A DNA stretch of 64,000 bases from DAOUKH01 sp034421515. Lineage in GTDB: Bacteria; Chloroflexota; Dehalococcoidia; SHYB01. The stretch covers positions 66,930 to 130,929 of the forward strand of contig DAOUKH010000003.1 in NCBI GenBank assembly GCA_034421515.1. The letters run 5' to 3'. Below are positions 50,977-61,609 of this stretch, one piece after another. Each line of letters starts with the position of its first letter. Positions within the stretch are counted from its first letter, which is position 1. The notes beneath the pieces were generated by a model that did no database searches, was not told the origin of the DNA, and worked only from the letters and a program-made list of their open reading frames with translations. The position numbers and the translations under genes were made by a program.

Positions 50977-51699
50977 ATGGCGTTTGAGACGGTACTCCTG
51001 GAACTCGACGGCCCCGTGGCCCGGCTGACCCTCAACCGGCCGCGCGTCCTCAACGCCTACAACATCCAGATGCGCGACGAGCTCTACCAAGCGCTCGGCC
51101 TGCTGGAGCAGAACTCTGAAATCCGGGCCGCCGTGGTGCGCGGCGCGGGCGAGCGGGCCTTCTGCGCCGGCGCCGACCTCACCGAGTTCGGCTCCGCCCC
51201 CTCGCAGTTCATCGCCCGGCAGGTGCGCTTCGAACGCGACGTCTGGGCGCGCCTCTTCGGCCTGCGCACGCCGCTCGTGGCCGCCGTCCGGGGCTTCTGC
51301 TTCGGCTCCGGCCTCGAGATCGCCCTCGGCTGCGACCTCATCCTCGCCGCCCCCGACGCCAAGTTCGGCCTGCCCGAGACGAACCTGGGGATGATCCCCG
51401 CCGCCGGCGGCACCCAGACCATGCCGAGGGCGGTGGGAACCGCTCGCGGCCTCGACGCGCTGCTCACCGGCCGCACGATCGAGGCTGAGGAGGCCGCGGC
51501 CATCGGGCTTGTCAACGCCGTCGAGCCCGCCCCGTCGCTCTTCGAGCGCGCCGAAGCCACCGCTCGCTTGCTCGCCGCCCTCGACACGAAGGCTGTCCGG
51601 GCCGCCAAGACCGCCCTGGCCCAAGCCGCCGATGCTGGCCTCGCCGAGGGGCTCGCATCCGAGGCGCGGTTGGCGTCGCGTCTAGCCTTCGGCCGCTGA
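50977..51699 (+). CDS. Enoyl-CoA hydratase/isomerase (crotonase) family protein 2
   Basis: A 240-residue crotonase. VARLTLNRPRVLNAYNIQM, the oxyanion loop RAFCAGADLTEFG, FCFGSGLEIALGCDLILAAPDAKFGLPETNLGMIPAAGGTQTMPRAVG are seen. The PETNLGMIPAAGGTQ block carries the expected catalytic Glu of hydratases. It differs clearly from its neighbour, so it is not a recent duplicate. Co-transcription with crotonase 1 is almost certain (2-nt gap). Confidence 0.9.
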   Translation: MAFETVLLELDGPVARLTLNRPRVLNAYNIQMRDELYQALGLLEQNSEIRAAVVRGAGERAFCAGADLTEFGSAPSQFIARQVRFERDVWARLFGLRTPLVAAVRGFCFGSGLEIALGCDLILAAPDAKFGLPETNLGMIPAAGGTQTMPRAVGTARGLDALLTGRTIEAEEAAAIGLVNAVEPAPSLFERAEATARLLAALDTKAVRAAKTALAQAADAGLAEGLASEARLASRLAFGR

Positions 51700-51744
51700 A
51701 CCCGCCTTCCTCTTGTCCGCCCCATACACCAAGGGCACGCCGCT

Positions 51745-51753
51745 GGCTATAAT
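51745..51753 (+). promoter_or_regulatory. -10 box of acyl-CoA synthetase gene
   Basis: GGCTATAAT with a perfect TATAAT at 51748-51753, 44 nt upstream of the ATG; GAGGAGG serves as Shine-Dalgarno. Confidence 0.55.
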
Positions 51754-51797
51754 GCTTCGGGCGTGCGCGGCGCGCTCCCGCTGGACGAGGAGGCTCT

Positions 51798-53366
51798 ATG
51801 AACACGACCGAATTTCTCATGGTGACCGCGGCCGTCGTGCCCGACCGGCCCGCCATCGTTTTCGAAGACGCTACGGAGACCTACGAGACGCTCCAAGCGC
51901 GCTCGTCGAAGCTGGCCAATGCGCTGACCGACATGGGGATCCAAAAGGGCGACAAGATCGCGATGATGGAGGTCAATAGCCCCAACCTCATCGAGACCTA
52001 CTTCGCCTGCGCCAAGATCGGCGCGATATTCGTCCCCCTCAACTTCCGCGCTCGCCCCGACGAGGTCGCCTATATGCTCCAGGACTCGGAAGCCGTCGCG
52101 GTCGTTGCGGGCGAGCGCTACATCCCCCTGGTCGACCAGATACGCGGCGAGGCCCCCGGCGTCCGGCACTTCGTCTCGCTGGGCGCGGCCCCCGAAGGAT
52201 GGTCGAGCTTCGCCGACATCCTCGCAGCCAGCGCCGACGAGGACCCGTTCACCGAGATCGACGACCCCGACCTCACGATCCTGATGTTCACCGCGGGCAC
52301 CACGGGCCGCCCCAAGGGCGTAATGCTCGCTCACAAGAACTTCTCCGAGTACGTGCTGAACAACGTCTCGCCCGTCGACCTCGAGGCGGAGGAGAAGAAC
52401 ATTCTCACCGTGCCCATGTACCACATCGCCGGCATCCAGGCGGTGATGGCGGCGGTCTACGGAGGCCGGACGCTGGTGCTCCAGCGTCAGTTCGATCCCG
52501 AGGAGTGGATGCAGCTCGTGCAGCAGCATGACGTCGACCGGGCCATGATGGTGCCCACCATGATCAAGCAGCTCATGGACCACGAGAAGTTCGAGGACTA
52601 CAACCTCACCAGCCTCCAGGTCATCACCTACGGCGCAGCCCCTATGCCCCTCGAGGTGATCAAGCGCGCCATCGAGCAGTTCCCCGGCACGCACTTCATC
52701 AATGCCTTCGGCCAGACGGAATCGGCGGCGACGATCACCATGCTCGGCCCTGAAGACCACATCATCGAGGGCACCGAGGAGGAGCGGGAAGTCAAGCTGA
52801 AGCGGCTGGGGTCAATCGGCAAGCCGCTGCCCGACGTCGAGGTCTGCATCATGGACGAGGACGGCTCGCTGCTTCCGGCCGGCGACGTGGGCGAGATCGT
52901 CGCCCGCGGCGAGCGCATCATGAAGGGTTACTGGAAGCAGGAAGACGCCACCAGCGCCACGATAGACCGGGAGGGCTGGTTGCACACCGGCGACCTGGGC
53001 TACGCCGACGAAGCCGGCTACATCTTCCTCGCCGGCCGGGCCAAGGACATCATCAAGCGCGGCGGCGAAATGATCTCCCCTGAGGAGGTCGAGAACATCA
53101 TCCTCTCCCACCCCAAGATCGAGGACGTCGCCATCATCGGCGTACCCGATCAGGAGTGGGGTGAGCGCGTGCGTGCGGTCGTTGTGGCCGCCGACGAGGG
53201 CGACAAGCCATCGCTGGACGAGATCTCGGACCTTGTGCGCTCCCGGACGGCCAGCTTCAAGAAGCCCGAGTCAGTGGTCTTCATCGACGAGCTTCCCCGG
53301 AACCCCATGGGGAAGATCCTCAAGAGAGTCCTACGGGAGCAGTTCCCCGAGCCGATCACCTCGTAG
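51798..53366 (+). CDS. AMP-forming acyl-CoA synthetase
   Basis: ATP-dependent activation of a carboxylic acid to its CoA thioester, 522 residues. The P-loop is LMFTAGTTGRPKGVMLAHKN; other ANL-family motifs are YGAAPMPLEVI, NAFGQTESAATITM, GWLHTGDLGYADEAGYIFLAGRAKDIIKRGGEMISPEEVE and the C-terminal catalytic Lys in ELPRNPMGKILKR. Chain-length specificity is not obvious. It lies downstream of two crotonases, with its own promoter, and fits a fatty- or aromatic-acid degradation set. Confidence 0.92.
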   Translation: MNTTEFLMVTAAVVPDRPAIVFEDATETYETLQARSSKLANALTDMGIQKGDKIAMMEVNSPNLIETYFACAKIGAIFVPLNFRARPDEVAYMLQDSEAVAVVAGERYIPLVDQIRGEAPGVRHFVSLGAAPEGWSSFADILAASADEDPFTEIDDPDLTILMFTAGTTGRPKGVMLAHKNFSEYVLNNVSPVDLEAEEKNILTVPMYHIAGIQAVMAAVYGGRTLVLQRQFDPEEWMQLVQQHDVDRAMMVPTMIKQLMDHEKFEDYNLTSLQVITYGAAPMPLEVIKRAIEQFPGTHFINAFGQTESAATITMLGPEDHIIEGTEEEREVKLKRLGSIGKPLPDVEVCIMDEDGSLLPAGDVGEIVARGERIMKGYWKQEDATSATIDREGWLHTGDLGYADEAGYIFLAGRAKDIIKRGGEMISPEEVENIILSHPKIEDVAIIGVPDQEWGERVRAVVVAADEGDKPSLDEISDLVRSRTASFKKPESVVFIDELPRNPMGKILKRVLREQFPEPITS

Positions 53367-53386
53367 GCGCACGCGCCGGGCTTGGC

Positions 53387-53770
53387 CTAGTCTGCGGACT
53401 CGCGGGCGTATGCGTTCGCGAGTTGCTTGTCGAACGTCACGAGCGGGAGCGCCATCGCCCGGGCGACATGCAGGTAGGCGGCGTCGTAGGTGCTGAGGCC
53501 GGTTTCGAGCGCCTCCCTCAGTACCTCGGCGTGGTTGACCTCGATCCACGTGAACCGGAGCCGCAGGCCAAGCTCGAACGCGAGGACAATGCCTTCGCGC
53601 TGCTCGGGGTACCGGCGGGCCTTCTTGCGGGCAACGCTGGCGAGCTCGTAGCTGAGCAGGGGCGGGGCGTACAACTCGTGCCCATCAATCAAGGCCAGCG
53701 CCTCAGCCGCTTCCTCTTCATCGAAGACAAGGGCGGCGAGGACCGATGCGTCGACGACCCTACCGGGCAT
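53387..53770 (-). CDS. vapC: VapC-type PIN ribonuclease toxin
   Basis: A 127-residue PIN domain: VVDASVLAALVFDEEEAAEAL (Asp), PLLSYELASVARKKA (Glu), GLSTYDAAYLHVARAMALPLVTFDKQLA (two Asp). It overlaps the antitoxin gene by 11 nt. Toxic RNase activity is by family. Confidence 0.9.
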   Translation of the reverse strand: MPGRVVDASVLAALVFDEEEAAEALALIDGHELYAPPLLSYELASVARKKARRYPEQREGIVLAFELGLRLRFTWIEVNHAEVLREALETGLSTYDAAYLHVARAMALPLVTFDKQLANAYARESAD

Positions 53771-54035
53771 CCCGGTCTTCGCGGATCAGGCGCGTCGAAT
53801 CGGAGCCTGTGCGCAAATTGAGGCTCCGCGCCATCCGGTGAACGTCCGACGCGTTCATGCCCGTGTGGTACACGGCCCGCGGCTCCATGATGGCGCCGCC
53901 ATATTCCAGCGAGTCCTCGAGGATCGTCATGAGCTCACCTTGCATCGAGCGGTGGTTCCGTTTGGCGCGCTCGCGCAGCCGCCTCACCAGTGACGCGGGT
54001 ACATTCTTGATCGACAGATTGATAAACGCATCCAT
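53760..54035 (-). CDS. VapB/FitA-type antitoxin
   Basis: A 91-residue ribbon-helix-helix antitoxin: FINLSIKNVPASLVRRLRERAKRNHRSMQGELMTILEDSLE forms the DNA-binding part, followed by a tail ending STRLIREDRDAR like the other FitA-type tail at 62873 (EVLIREDRDSG). A TATAGT lies 9 nt upstream of the ATG, so the transcript may be leaderless. Confidence 0.85.
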   Translation of the reverse strand: MDAFINLSIKNVPASLVRRLRERAKRNHRSMQGELMTILEDSLEYGGAIMEPRAVYHTGMNASDVHRMARSLNLRTGSDSTRLIREDRDAR

Positions 54036-54044
54036 AATGGCGCC

Positions 54045-54050
54045 ACTATA
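54045..54050 (-). promoter_or_regulatory. -10 box close to antitoxin start
   Basis: TATAGT on the minus strand, 9 nt before ATG 54035, implying a leader of at most a few bases. Confidence 0.45.
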
Positions 54051-54091
54051 CCATCATCCACCATCCAATACAATACCATCTCCACATTAAA

Positions 54092-55093
54092 CTACATTCC
54101 TTCCCACTCCGCTTTGGGGGTTCGGCTCATGAGGCCCTTGACGGCACGTTCCGGTTCCAGCCCTTCGAACATGACGCGGTAGGCGTAGCTCGCGATCGGC
54201 ATCTCGACACCGAGCTCCTCCGCCATCCTCAGGGCGGCCACGGTGGTGTCCACCCCTTCGGCGACGTTGCGCATTCCTTCGAGGATGACCTTCAGCGGCC
54301 TCCCTTTCGCCAGTTGTTCGCCGACGAAATAGTTGCGGCTCAGGCGGCTGGCACTGGTGGTGATGAGGTCGCCCAGCCCGGCGAGGCCGGCGAAGGTCAT
54401 CGGACGCGCCCCCGCCGCCACGCCCAGGCGCGTGATCTCGGCGAGGCCGCGCGTCACCAGCCCGGCCTTGGCGTTGTCCCCGAACCCCAGCCCATCGCTC
54501 ATCCCCGCGCCGATGGCCACGATGTTCTTGAGCGCGCCACCGAGCTCGACCCCCACGACGTCGGTGTTGGTATAGGCGCGGAAGCGCGGCGACATGAGCA
54601 GCGACACGGTCCGCTCCGCGATCCCCTCATCCGTGGAGGCGATGACCGTCGACGCCGGATGGCCTTCGAGTATCTCCCCCGCCAGGTTGGGTCCGGAGAC
54701 CACCGCGATGCGCCCCGCCGCGGCGGGAATCTCCTCTTCGATCACTTGGCTCATCCGCTTCGACGACTCCCGTTCGAGCCCTTTCGTCGCGCTCACGAGA
54801 ATCGTCTCCGTGCCCACCGCATCCGCTAGGACACGGGCGTTCGTCCGCATCGACGCCGATGGCACGGCGGCGATCAGGAAGGCAACTCCCGCGAGCTCGC
54901 CGGCGTCGGCCGTCGCCCGCATGCAGGCGGGCAACTCGTGGCCGGGGAGGCGCGCCTCGTTGCTGCGCGCCGCGTTGATCCGTTCGGCCTCGTCCTGGGT
55001 GCGCGCCCACAGGCGGACCTCGGCCCCGCTTCGAGCGAGGAGGATGCCGAGCGTCGTTCCCCACGTCGTCGTCCCCGCGATCCCGACCCTCAC
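54092..55093 (-). CDS. gpsA: Glycerol-3-phosphate dehydrogenase [NAD(P)+]
   Basis: Makes sn-glycerol-3-phosphate for phospholipids, 333 residues. The dinucleotide loop reads GIAGTTTWGTTLGILLA, where most bacteria have GAGSWGTALA; substrate and catalytic motifs SATKGLE, VSGPNLAGEI, GVELGGALKNIVAIGAGMSDGLGFGDNAKAGLVTRGLAEI (catalytic Lys) and GLAGLGDLITTSASRLSRNY are intact. GTG 55093 is the start, overlapping the plsY stop by 4 nt. Next to plsY and der, all in lipid/ribosome housekeeping. Confidence 0.94.
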   Translation of the reverse strand: MRVGIAGTTTWGTTLGILLARSGAEVRLWARTQDEAERINAARSNEARLPGHELPACMRATADAGELAGVAFLIAAVPSASMRTNARVLADAVGTETILVSATKGLERESSKRMSQVIEEEIPAAAGRIAVVSGPNLAGEILEGHPASTVIASTDEGIAERTVSLLMSPRFRAYTNTDVVGVELGGALKNIVAIGAGMSDGLGFGDNAKAGLVTRGLAEITRLGVAAGARPMTFAGLAGLGDLITTSASRLSRNYFVGEQLAKGRPLKVILEGMRNVAEGVDTTVAALRMAEELGVEMPIASYAYRVMFEGLEPERAVKGLMSRTPKAEWEGM

Positions 55094-55725
55094 GCCTCGT
55101 TCCCCTCCGCGACGCGGTGCTCCGGCGGGTCGCCGATCCTCCGCTCGGTGCCCTTGAGCAGCCGTGCGATGTTGTCGTGGTGCTGTACCCAGATCAGCGA
55201 GCCGGCGATCGCCGCGTAGGCGAAGTACTCCCACGGCTCGTCCCCTTGGAGCGAGGCTGCCAGCATCATGAAGATCGCGGCGGCGGTTCCCAGAAGCGAC
55301 GCCAGCGACACATACCGAAATGCCAGCACGATGATCAGGCCGAAGCCGAGCGCCGCCGCGCCCCAGACCGGCGCCATGACGAAGAGCGCCCCCAGTCCCG
55401 TACTCACGCCACGGCCACCGGTAAAGCGGATGAAGACCGACCAGTTGTGCCCCACCAGCGCCGCGAACGCCGCCGCCGCTTCCGCCCACACCGCGTCGCC
55501 CATCGCTTTGACGAGCACGATCGCGATGATTCCCTTGGCCGCATCGAAGGCGAACACGAGCACCGCCGACGGCACCCCGACCAGCCGCAGCACGTTCGAC
55601 GCGCCGATCTTGCCGCTGCCGTATTCCCGGATGTCCACGCCCTTGACGGCGTACACCAGGAACAGCCCCAGCGGAATTGCCCCAATCAGGTAGCTCAGGA
55701 CAATGGCGAGGACGTTACCGAACAT
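55090..55725 (-). CDS. plsY: Glycerol-3-phosphate acyltransferase PlsY
   Basis: Integral membrane enzyme acylating glycerol-3-phosphate with acyl-phosphate, 211 residues, about seven hydrophobic segments. Family motifs are DIREYGSGKIGASNVLR, LVGHNWSVFIRFTGGRGVSTGLGAL and IWVQHHDNIARLLKGTERRIG. ATG 55725 was chosen (MFGNVLAIVLSYLIGAIP). It overlaps der upstream by 11 nt and gpsA downstream by 4 nt, so product and next enzyme are coupled. Confidence 0.93.
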   Translation of the reverse strand: MFGNVLAIVLSYLIGAIPLGLFLVYAVKGVDIREYGSGKIGASNVLRLVGVPSAVLVFAFDAAKGIIAIVLVKAMGDAVWAEAAAAFAALVGHNWSVFIRFTGGRGVSTGLGALFVMAPVWGAAALGFGLIIVLAFRYVSLASLLGTAAAIFMMLAASLQGDEPWEYFAYAAIAGSLIWVQHHDNIARLLKGTERRIGDPPEHRVAEGNEA

Positions 55726-57070
55726 CGGACTCCGCGCGGGCACGGAAGACGAACTTCAACGGCGTTCCCGTGAACCCGAAGACCTCCCGGATGCGGTTCT
55801 CAAGATAGCGATGATACGAGAAATGCACCAACTTCGCGTCGTTGACGAAGAAGACGAACGTCGGCGGGCTCACGCCGGACTGCGTCGCGTACAGAATATG
55901 GAGCCGCTTGCGTCCCACAAGGCGGGGCAGGTGCTCCCCCGCCGCCCGGTCGACGATCTTGTTCAGGTCGGCCGTCCCGACCCTCATCTGGCGCTGCTCG
56001 TGGACTTCGAGCACCGCCCGCAGCAGCTTCGCCAGACCTTCCTCCCGCATCGCCGAGATGAACACCAGCGGCAGATAGTTGGCGAACTTGAAGCGGCGCC
56101 GCACGATCCCTTCAGCCTCGTCCTGGTCGATTTCCAGCTCCCGGGCGAGGTCCCACTTGTTCACCGCCAAGACCACGCCCTTGAACGCGTCGAGGGCGAA
56201 GCCCGCGATGTGGGCGTCCTGCACGGCCTCCAGCTCCGACACGTCGAGCAGCAGCACCGCAACGTCGGCCCGCTCCACCGCGCGGAGCGCCCGGATCACG
56301 CTGAAGCGCTCCACGCCGCGTCCGACCCGTCCCCGCTTCCGCACGCCGGCGGTGTCGATCACCGTGATCGGCTGCCCGCGGTACTCGATCACCGTGTCTA
56401 CGGCGTCCCGCGTCGTGCCTGGGATGTCGCTGACGATGGCTCGCTCCTCGCCGATCAATGCGTTGAGCAGGCTCGACTTGCCCGTATTGGGCCGCCCCAC
56501 GATCGCCAGTCCCACGCCCTCCACCGGCGGCGGCGCTGACGCCTCCGGCAGCCCGTCGAGCACGGTGTCCAACAGGTTCCCGATCCCCTGGTTATGGTGG
56601 GCGCTGACCGGTAGCGGCTCGCCCAGCCCAAGCCGGTAGAACTCCGGCGTCTGGAACTCCCGCTTCCCCGAATCGACCTTGTTCACGCCGAGGGCGACCG
56701 GCTTGCCGCACTTTCGCAGTACCTCGGCCACATCCTCGTCGGCGGGCGTGATCCCTGTCGTCACGTCGGTCAGGAAGATGACTGCGTCCGCCTCGTCGAT
56801 GGCCGCGTGGACCTGCGCCCGTATCGCCCGGCCGATCGAGGCCGCCGGGTTCGCCTCCAAGCCGCCGGTGTCCACCAGCACGAAGGCCCGGTCATCCCAG
56901 TCCACCGAGGCGAAGAGGCGGTCGCGGGTCGTGCCCGGCTCGTCGGCGGTGATCGCGATGCGCTCGCCCGCGATGCGGTTGAAGAGCGTCGACTTCCCCA
57001 CGTTCGGCCGGCCGACGATCACCACGATGGGCGGGGCGGCTGTGGGGGAGGTGTCGTTGGGTGACGGCAT
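55715..57070 (-). CDS. der: Ribosome biogenesis GTPase Der (EngA)
   Basis: Double-GTPase for 50S assembly, 451 residues. G domain 1: VGRPNVGKSTLFNRIAGERIAITADEPGTTRD ... DTGG ... NKVD. G domain 2: VGRPNTGKSSLLNALIGEERAIVSDIPGTTRDAVDTV ... DTAG ... NKWD. The C-terminal KH-like domain follows (HFSYHRYLENRIREVFGFTGTPLKFVFRAR). Both nucleotide sites look active. First gene of der-plsY-gpsA. Confidence 0.96.
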   Translation of the reverse strand: MPSPNDTSPTAAPPIVVIVGRPNVGKSTLFNRIAGERIAITADEPGTTRDRLFASVDWDDRAFVLVDTGGLEANPAASIGRAIRAQVHAAIDEADAVIFLTDVTTGITPADEDVAEVLRKCGKPVALGVNKVDSGKREFQTPEFYRLGLGEPLPVSAHHNQGIGNLLDTVLDGLPEASAPPPVEGVGLAIVGRPNTGKSSLLNALIGEERAIVSDIPGTTRDAVDTVIEYRGQPITVIDTAGVRKRGRVGRGVERFSVIRALRAVERADVAVLLLDVSELEAVQDAHIAGFALDAFKGVVLAVNKWDLARELEIDQDEAEGIVRRRFKFANYLPLVFISAMREEGLAKLLRAVLEVHEQRQMRVGTADLNKIVDRAAGEHLPRLVGRKRLHILYATQSGVSPPTFVFFVNDAKLVHFSYHRYLENRIREVFGFTGTPLKFVFRARAESDVR

Positions 57071-57091
57071 GGGACCCGGCCCTCGGGAGGG

Positions 57092-58015
57092 TCAGCCCCC
57101 GTAGATCTCCAGGAGCACGGCCTTCTGCCCGTGCAGCCGGTTCTCCGCCTGCTCGAAGACCACCGACTTCGGGTGGTCGAGCAGGCCCGGCGTGACCTCC
57201 TCGCCAGGGTGGGCCGGCAGGGGGTGCATGAAGATGGCGTCGCCCGCCGCGAGGTCGAGCAGCTCCGGCGTCATCCGGTACGGCTCGAAGACGGCGCGGC
57301 GCTGTTGCGCCTCGTCCTCCTGGCCCATGCTCGTCCACACGTCCGTGTACACCACGTCGGCGCCGGACACTGCCTCGCGCGGGTCTTCCAGCAGCTCCAC
57401 CAGGGTCTCAGTCTCTGCCCCGGCCCAGTTCGCCGCGGCCACGGTCGTCGCCGGCAGCTCGTACCCTTTCGGCGAGGCCGCCCGGAACCGCGCTCCGCAC
57501 ATCGCCGACGCTAGCGCCAGGCTCACCGCCACGTTGTTGCCGTCGCCCACGTAGGCGATGGTCAGCCCCTCGACGCCGCCCTTCTTCTCCTGCGCCGTCA
57601 GCAGGTCCGCGACCGCCTGGCAGGGGTGCTCGCCGTCCGAAAGCCCATTGATGACAGGGACGCGCGCGTGCCGCGCCAGCGCCTCGACGATGTCGTGCCC
57701 GAACGTCCGCGCCACAATGCCGTCGACCAACCGCCCCAGCACTTTCGCTACGTCCTCGACAGGCTCCCGGTTCCCGAGGCCCACCTCGTCCGGCGAGAGA
57801 TAGAGCGGGTGGCCACCCATCTGGTGCACCGCCAGGTCGAAGCTCACCCGCGTCCGCAGCGACGGCTTCTGGAAGAGGAGCGCGACGCTCTTCCCCTCCA
57901 ACAGTTTGGGGCTCGCCGACGGCCCCGCCGCCTTCATCGCGATGCCGCTCTCCAGAATGCGCCGCAGACGCTCCGCGCCGAGGTCTTGGATGGAAACAAC
58001 GTCGAGCTTATTCAT
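57092..58015 (-). CDS. argF: Ornithine carbamoyltransferase
   Basis: Arginine-pathway enzyme condensing ornithine and carbamoyl phosphate to citrulline, 307 residues. FQKPSLRTRVSFDLAV is the carbamoyl-phosphate loop (SLRT for the usual STRT), INGLSDGEHPCQAVADLLT the HPCQ motif, DVWTSMGQEDEAQ the SMG loop for ornithine. The usual HCLP active-site motif reads MHPLPAHPGEEV: the Cys is Pro. This could change substrate or simply be a lineage variant. It lies 21 nt from der, same strand, and is divergent from glmS. Confidence 0.88.
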   Translation of the reverse strand: MNKLDVVSIQDLGAERLRRILESGIAMKAAGPSASPKLLEGKSVALLFQKPSLRTRVSFDLAVHQMGGHPLYLSPDEVGLGNREPVEDVAKVLGRLVDGIVARTFGHDIVEALARHARVPVINGLSDGEHPCQAVADLLTAQEKKGGVEGLTIAYVGDGNNVAVSLALASAMCGARFRAASPKGYELPATTVAAANWAGAETETLVELLEDPREAVSGADVVYTDVWTSMGQEDEAQQRRAVFEPYRMTPELLDLAAGDAIFMHPLPAHPGEEVTPGLLDHPKSVVFEQAENRLHGQKAVLLEIYGG

Positions 58016-58126
58016 CGGAGCAGCGGACGGGCCGCACCATGCGACGCCGGAAGACAGGGGGTAATGGGGCTTCGCCAGTATAGCACCCGAAGCGTGAGGC
58101 CCTTCCGTCTGCCTAGCCGTTAAGTG

Positions 58127-58135
58127 CGCTACACT
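58127..58135 (+). promoter_or_regulatory. Candidate -10 of glmS
   Basis: GCGCTACACT with TACACT at 58130-58135, 28 nt upstream of the glmS ATG in the argF/glmS divergent spacer. No glmS ribozyme-like fold was seen in the 148-nt spacer. Confidence 0.35.
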
Positions 58136-58163
58136 CCCTCGTGCAACGAACGGAGTGACCCCG

Positions 58164-60032
<1,869 letters not shown>

Positions 60033-60161
60033 GTCGCGGCGGGCGACTACTATACACGGCGCTCGAAGCGCAAAGACGAGGCGCGGCGCGCCCGGGTCGG
60101 ACACTCCGGGTAACGCCGCGCTTCATCCGGTTTGGCCCGGCCCGCCGGTCTAGGAGGCAGC

Positions 60162-60386
60162 ATGGTCCAGGAGAACATCAAGAAGTTCGGCATCTACTTC
60201 AACGCGCAGGATATGAAGGTCGTCCGCATCAACTCCCCTTACTGGTTCCCCCCGGAGCCGGACTGGGTGATGGTCACCAACGAGGTGAACGCGACCCTGC
60301 TCAGCATCCGCGAGATGATCGGTGAGAAGAAGCTCGTGGATAACCCCGACGACGTCACCTGGGGCTCGATACCCCTCCTGGACTAA
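60162..60386 (+). CDS. Small conserved-looking protein upstream of thiolase-like gene
   Basis: A 74-residue acidic, soluble protein (MVQENIKKFGIYFNAQDMK ... SPYWFPPEPDWVMVTNEVN ... LLSIREMIGEKKL). No family is recognised. The start follows GGAGGCAGC and the next gene, a thiolase-like protein, is 60 nt downstream with its own GGAGG, so the two may be one transcript. High content of aromatic and charged residues and a proper Shine-Dalgarno support a real gene. Confidence 0.7.
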   Translation: MVQENIKKFGIYFNAQDMKVVRINSPYWFPPEPDWVMVTNEVNATLLSIREMIGEKKLVDNPDDVTWGSIPLLD

Positions 60387-60446
60387 GCGCCGGGCCGGTT
60401 CCGACAGACGCGCCCATCCGGCGCGGCACCCGCAGAGGAGGCATCT

Positions 60447-61607
60447 ATGGGAGGGCTCACGCGTAAGGCGGCGATCGCCGGCGTCTTCGAGCATCCAAGC
60501 CGTAAAGACCCAACCGTTTCCGAAAACGCCATCCAAGCGTTGAGCGCCAAGCGGGCGCTCGAAGACGCGGGCTTGGACATCAAGGACGTCGACGGCCTCA
60601 TGTCCCCCGTGGGCATGGGACTCCTGCAGGTCGCCGAGTACATGGGGCTCAACCCCGATCTCGTCGACAGCACCCAGGTCGGCGGCTCCTCCTACCAGTT
60701 GCACGTCGCCCGCGCCACCGCGGCCATCGCCGCCGGTCAGGCCAACTGCATCGTCGTCACCTACGGCAGCATCGCCCGCTCCAGCGCGCGCGCCATCGGC
60801 ACCGGCGGCCGCAACATGGCCAACCCCAACCCCATCGAGAGCTTCGAGGTCCCCTATGGCGGCATCCTCGCCGGCATGTACGCCATGGTGAAGAACCGCC
60901 ACATGCACGAGTTCGGCACCAAGGACGAGCAGTTCGCCAACATCTCCGTCATCACCCGCCGCCACGCCGGCTTGAACCCCGACGCGATGTTCCGCGACCC
61001 CATCACCATCGACGACGTCCTCAGCTCCCGCATCATCGCCTACCCGCTGCACCTCCTCGAGTGCTGCATCGTCAGCGACGGCGGCGGCGCCGTCGTCGTC
61101 GTCAGCCCCGAGCTCGCCCGCTCCATCAAGAAGAAGCCCGTCTGGGTGCTCGGCGAGGGCGAGGGCTACGCCCACCTCGCCAACGGCAAGCGCGACTGGG
61201 TCACCACCGGCGCGGCGCAGTCCGGCAAGACCGCCTTCGCACAGGCCGGCGTCACCCACAGCGACATCGACCACGCCATGATCTACGACTCCTTCACCAT
61301 CACCGTCCTCACCGCCCTCGAAGACCTCGGCTTCTGCGCCAAGGGCGAGGGCGGCGCTTTCGTCGAGGGAAACCGCCTCGCCATCGACGGCGACATGCCC
61401 ATGAACACCGATGGCGGCGGCCTCTCCTCCAACCACCCCGGCATGCGCGGCCTCTTCCTCATCATCGAGGCGGTCAAGCAGCTGCGGCAGGACTACGCGG
61501 GCACGGAGCGCCAGGTCCCCGGCGATCCCAAGATATCCATCGCCCACGGCACCGGCGGCATGCTCGGCTCGCGGCACGCCTCCGAGACCCTGATCCTGGG
61601 AGTCTAA
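60447..61607 (+). CDS. Thiolase-fold protein lacking the nucleophilic Cys (Ltp2-like), second copy
   Basis: A 386-residue SCP2-thiolase-like protein: RKAAIAGVFEHPSRKDP, QALSAKRALEDAGLDIKDVDGLM, and where thiolases have the nucleophile Cys it reads STQVGGSSYQLHVARA. Later blocks SVITRRHAGLNPDAMFRDPITIDDVLSSR, PLHLLECCIVSDGGGAVVVV, AMIYDSFTITVLTALEDLG and IAHGTGGMLGSRHASETLIL are kept. It is 2 nt from a DUF35 gene. By analogy with Ltp2-ChsH2 it may be an aldolase acting on acyl-CoA side chains. Only distantly similar to the protein at 33423. Confidence 0.85.
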   Translation: MGGLTRKAAIAGVFEHPSRKDPTVSENAIQALSAKRALEDAGLDIKDVDGLMSPVGMGLLQVAEYMGLNPDLVDSTQVGGSSYQLHVARATAAIAAGQANCIVVTYGSIARSSARAIGTGGRNMANPNPIESFEVPYGGILAGMYAMVKNRHMHEFGTKDEQFANISVITRRHAGLNPDAMFRDPITIDDVLSSRIIAYPLHLLECCIVSDGGGAVVVVSPELARSIKKKPVWVLGEGEGYAHLANGKRDWVTTGAAQSGKTAFAQAGVTHSDIDHAMIYDSFTITVLTALEDLGFCAKGEGGAFVEGNRLAIDGDMPMNTDGGGLSSNHPGMRGLFLIIEAVKQLRQDYAGTERQVPGDPKISIAHGTGGMLGSRHASETLILGV

Positions 61608-61609
61608 TC

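Noticed and set aside
58016..58163. glmS ribozyme or riboswitch upstream of glmS
   Set aside because: The 148-nt argF/glmS spacer shows no recognisable ribozyme core and contains a simple promoter-like -10.
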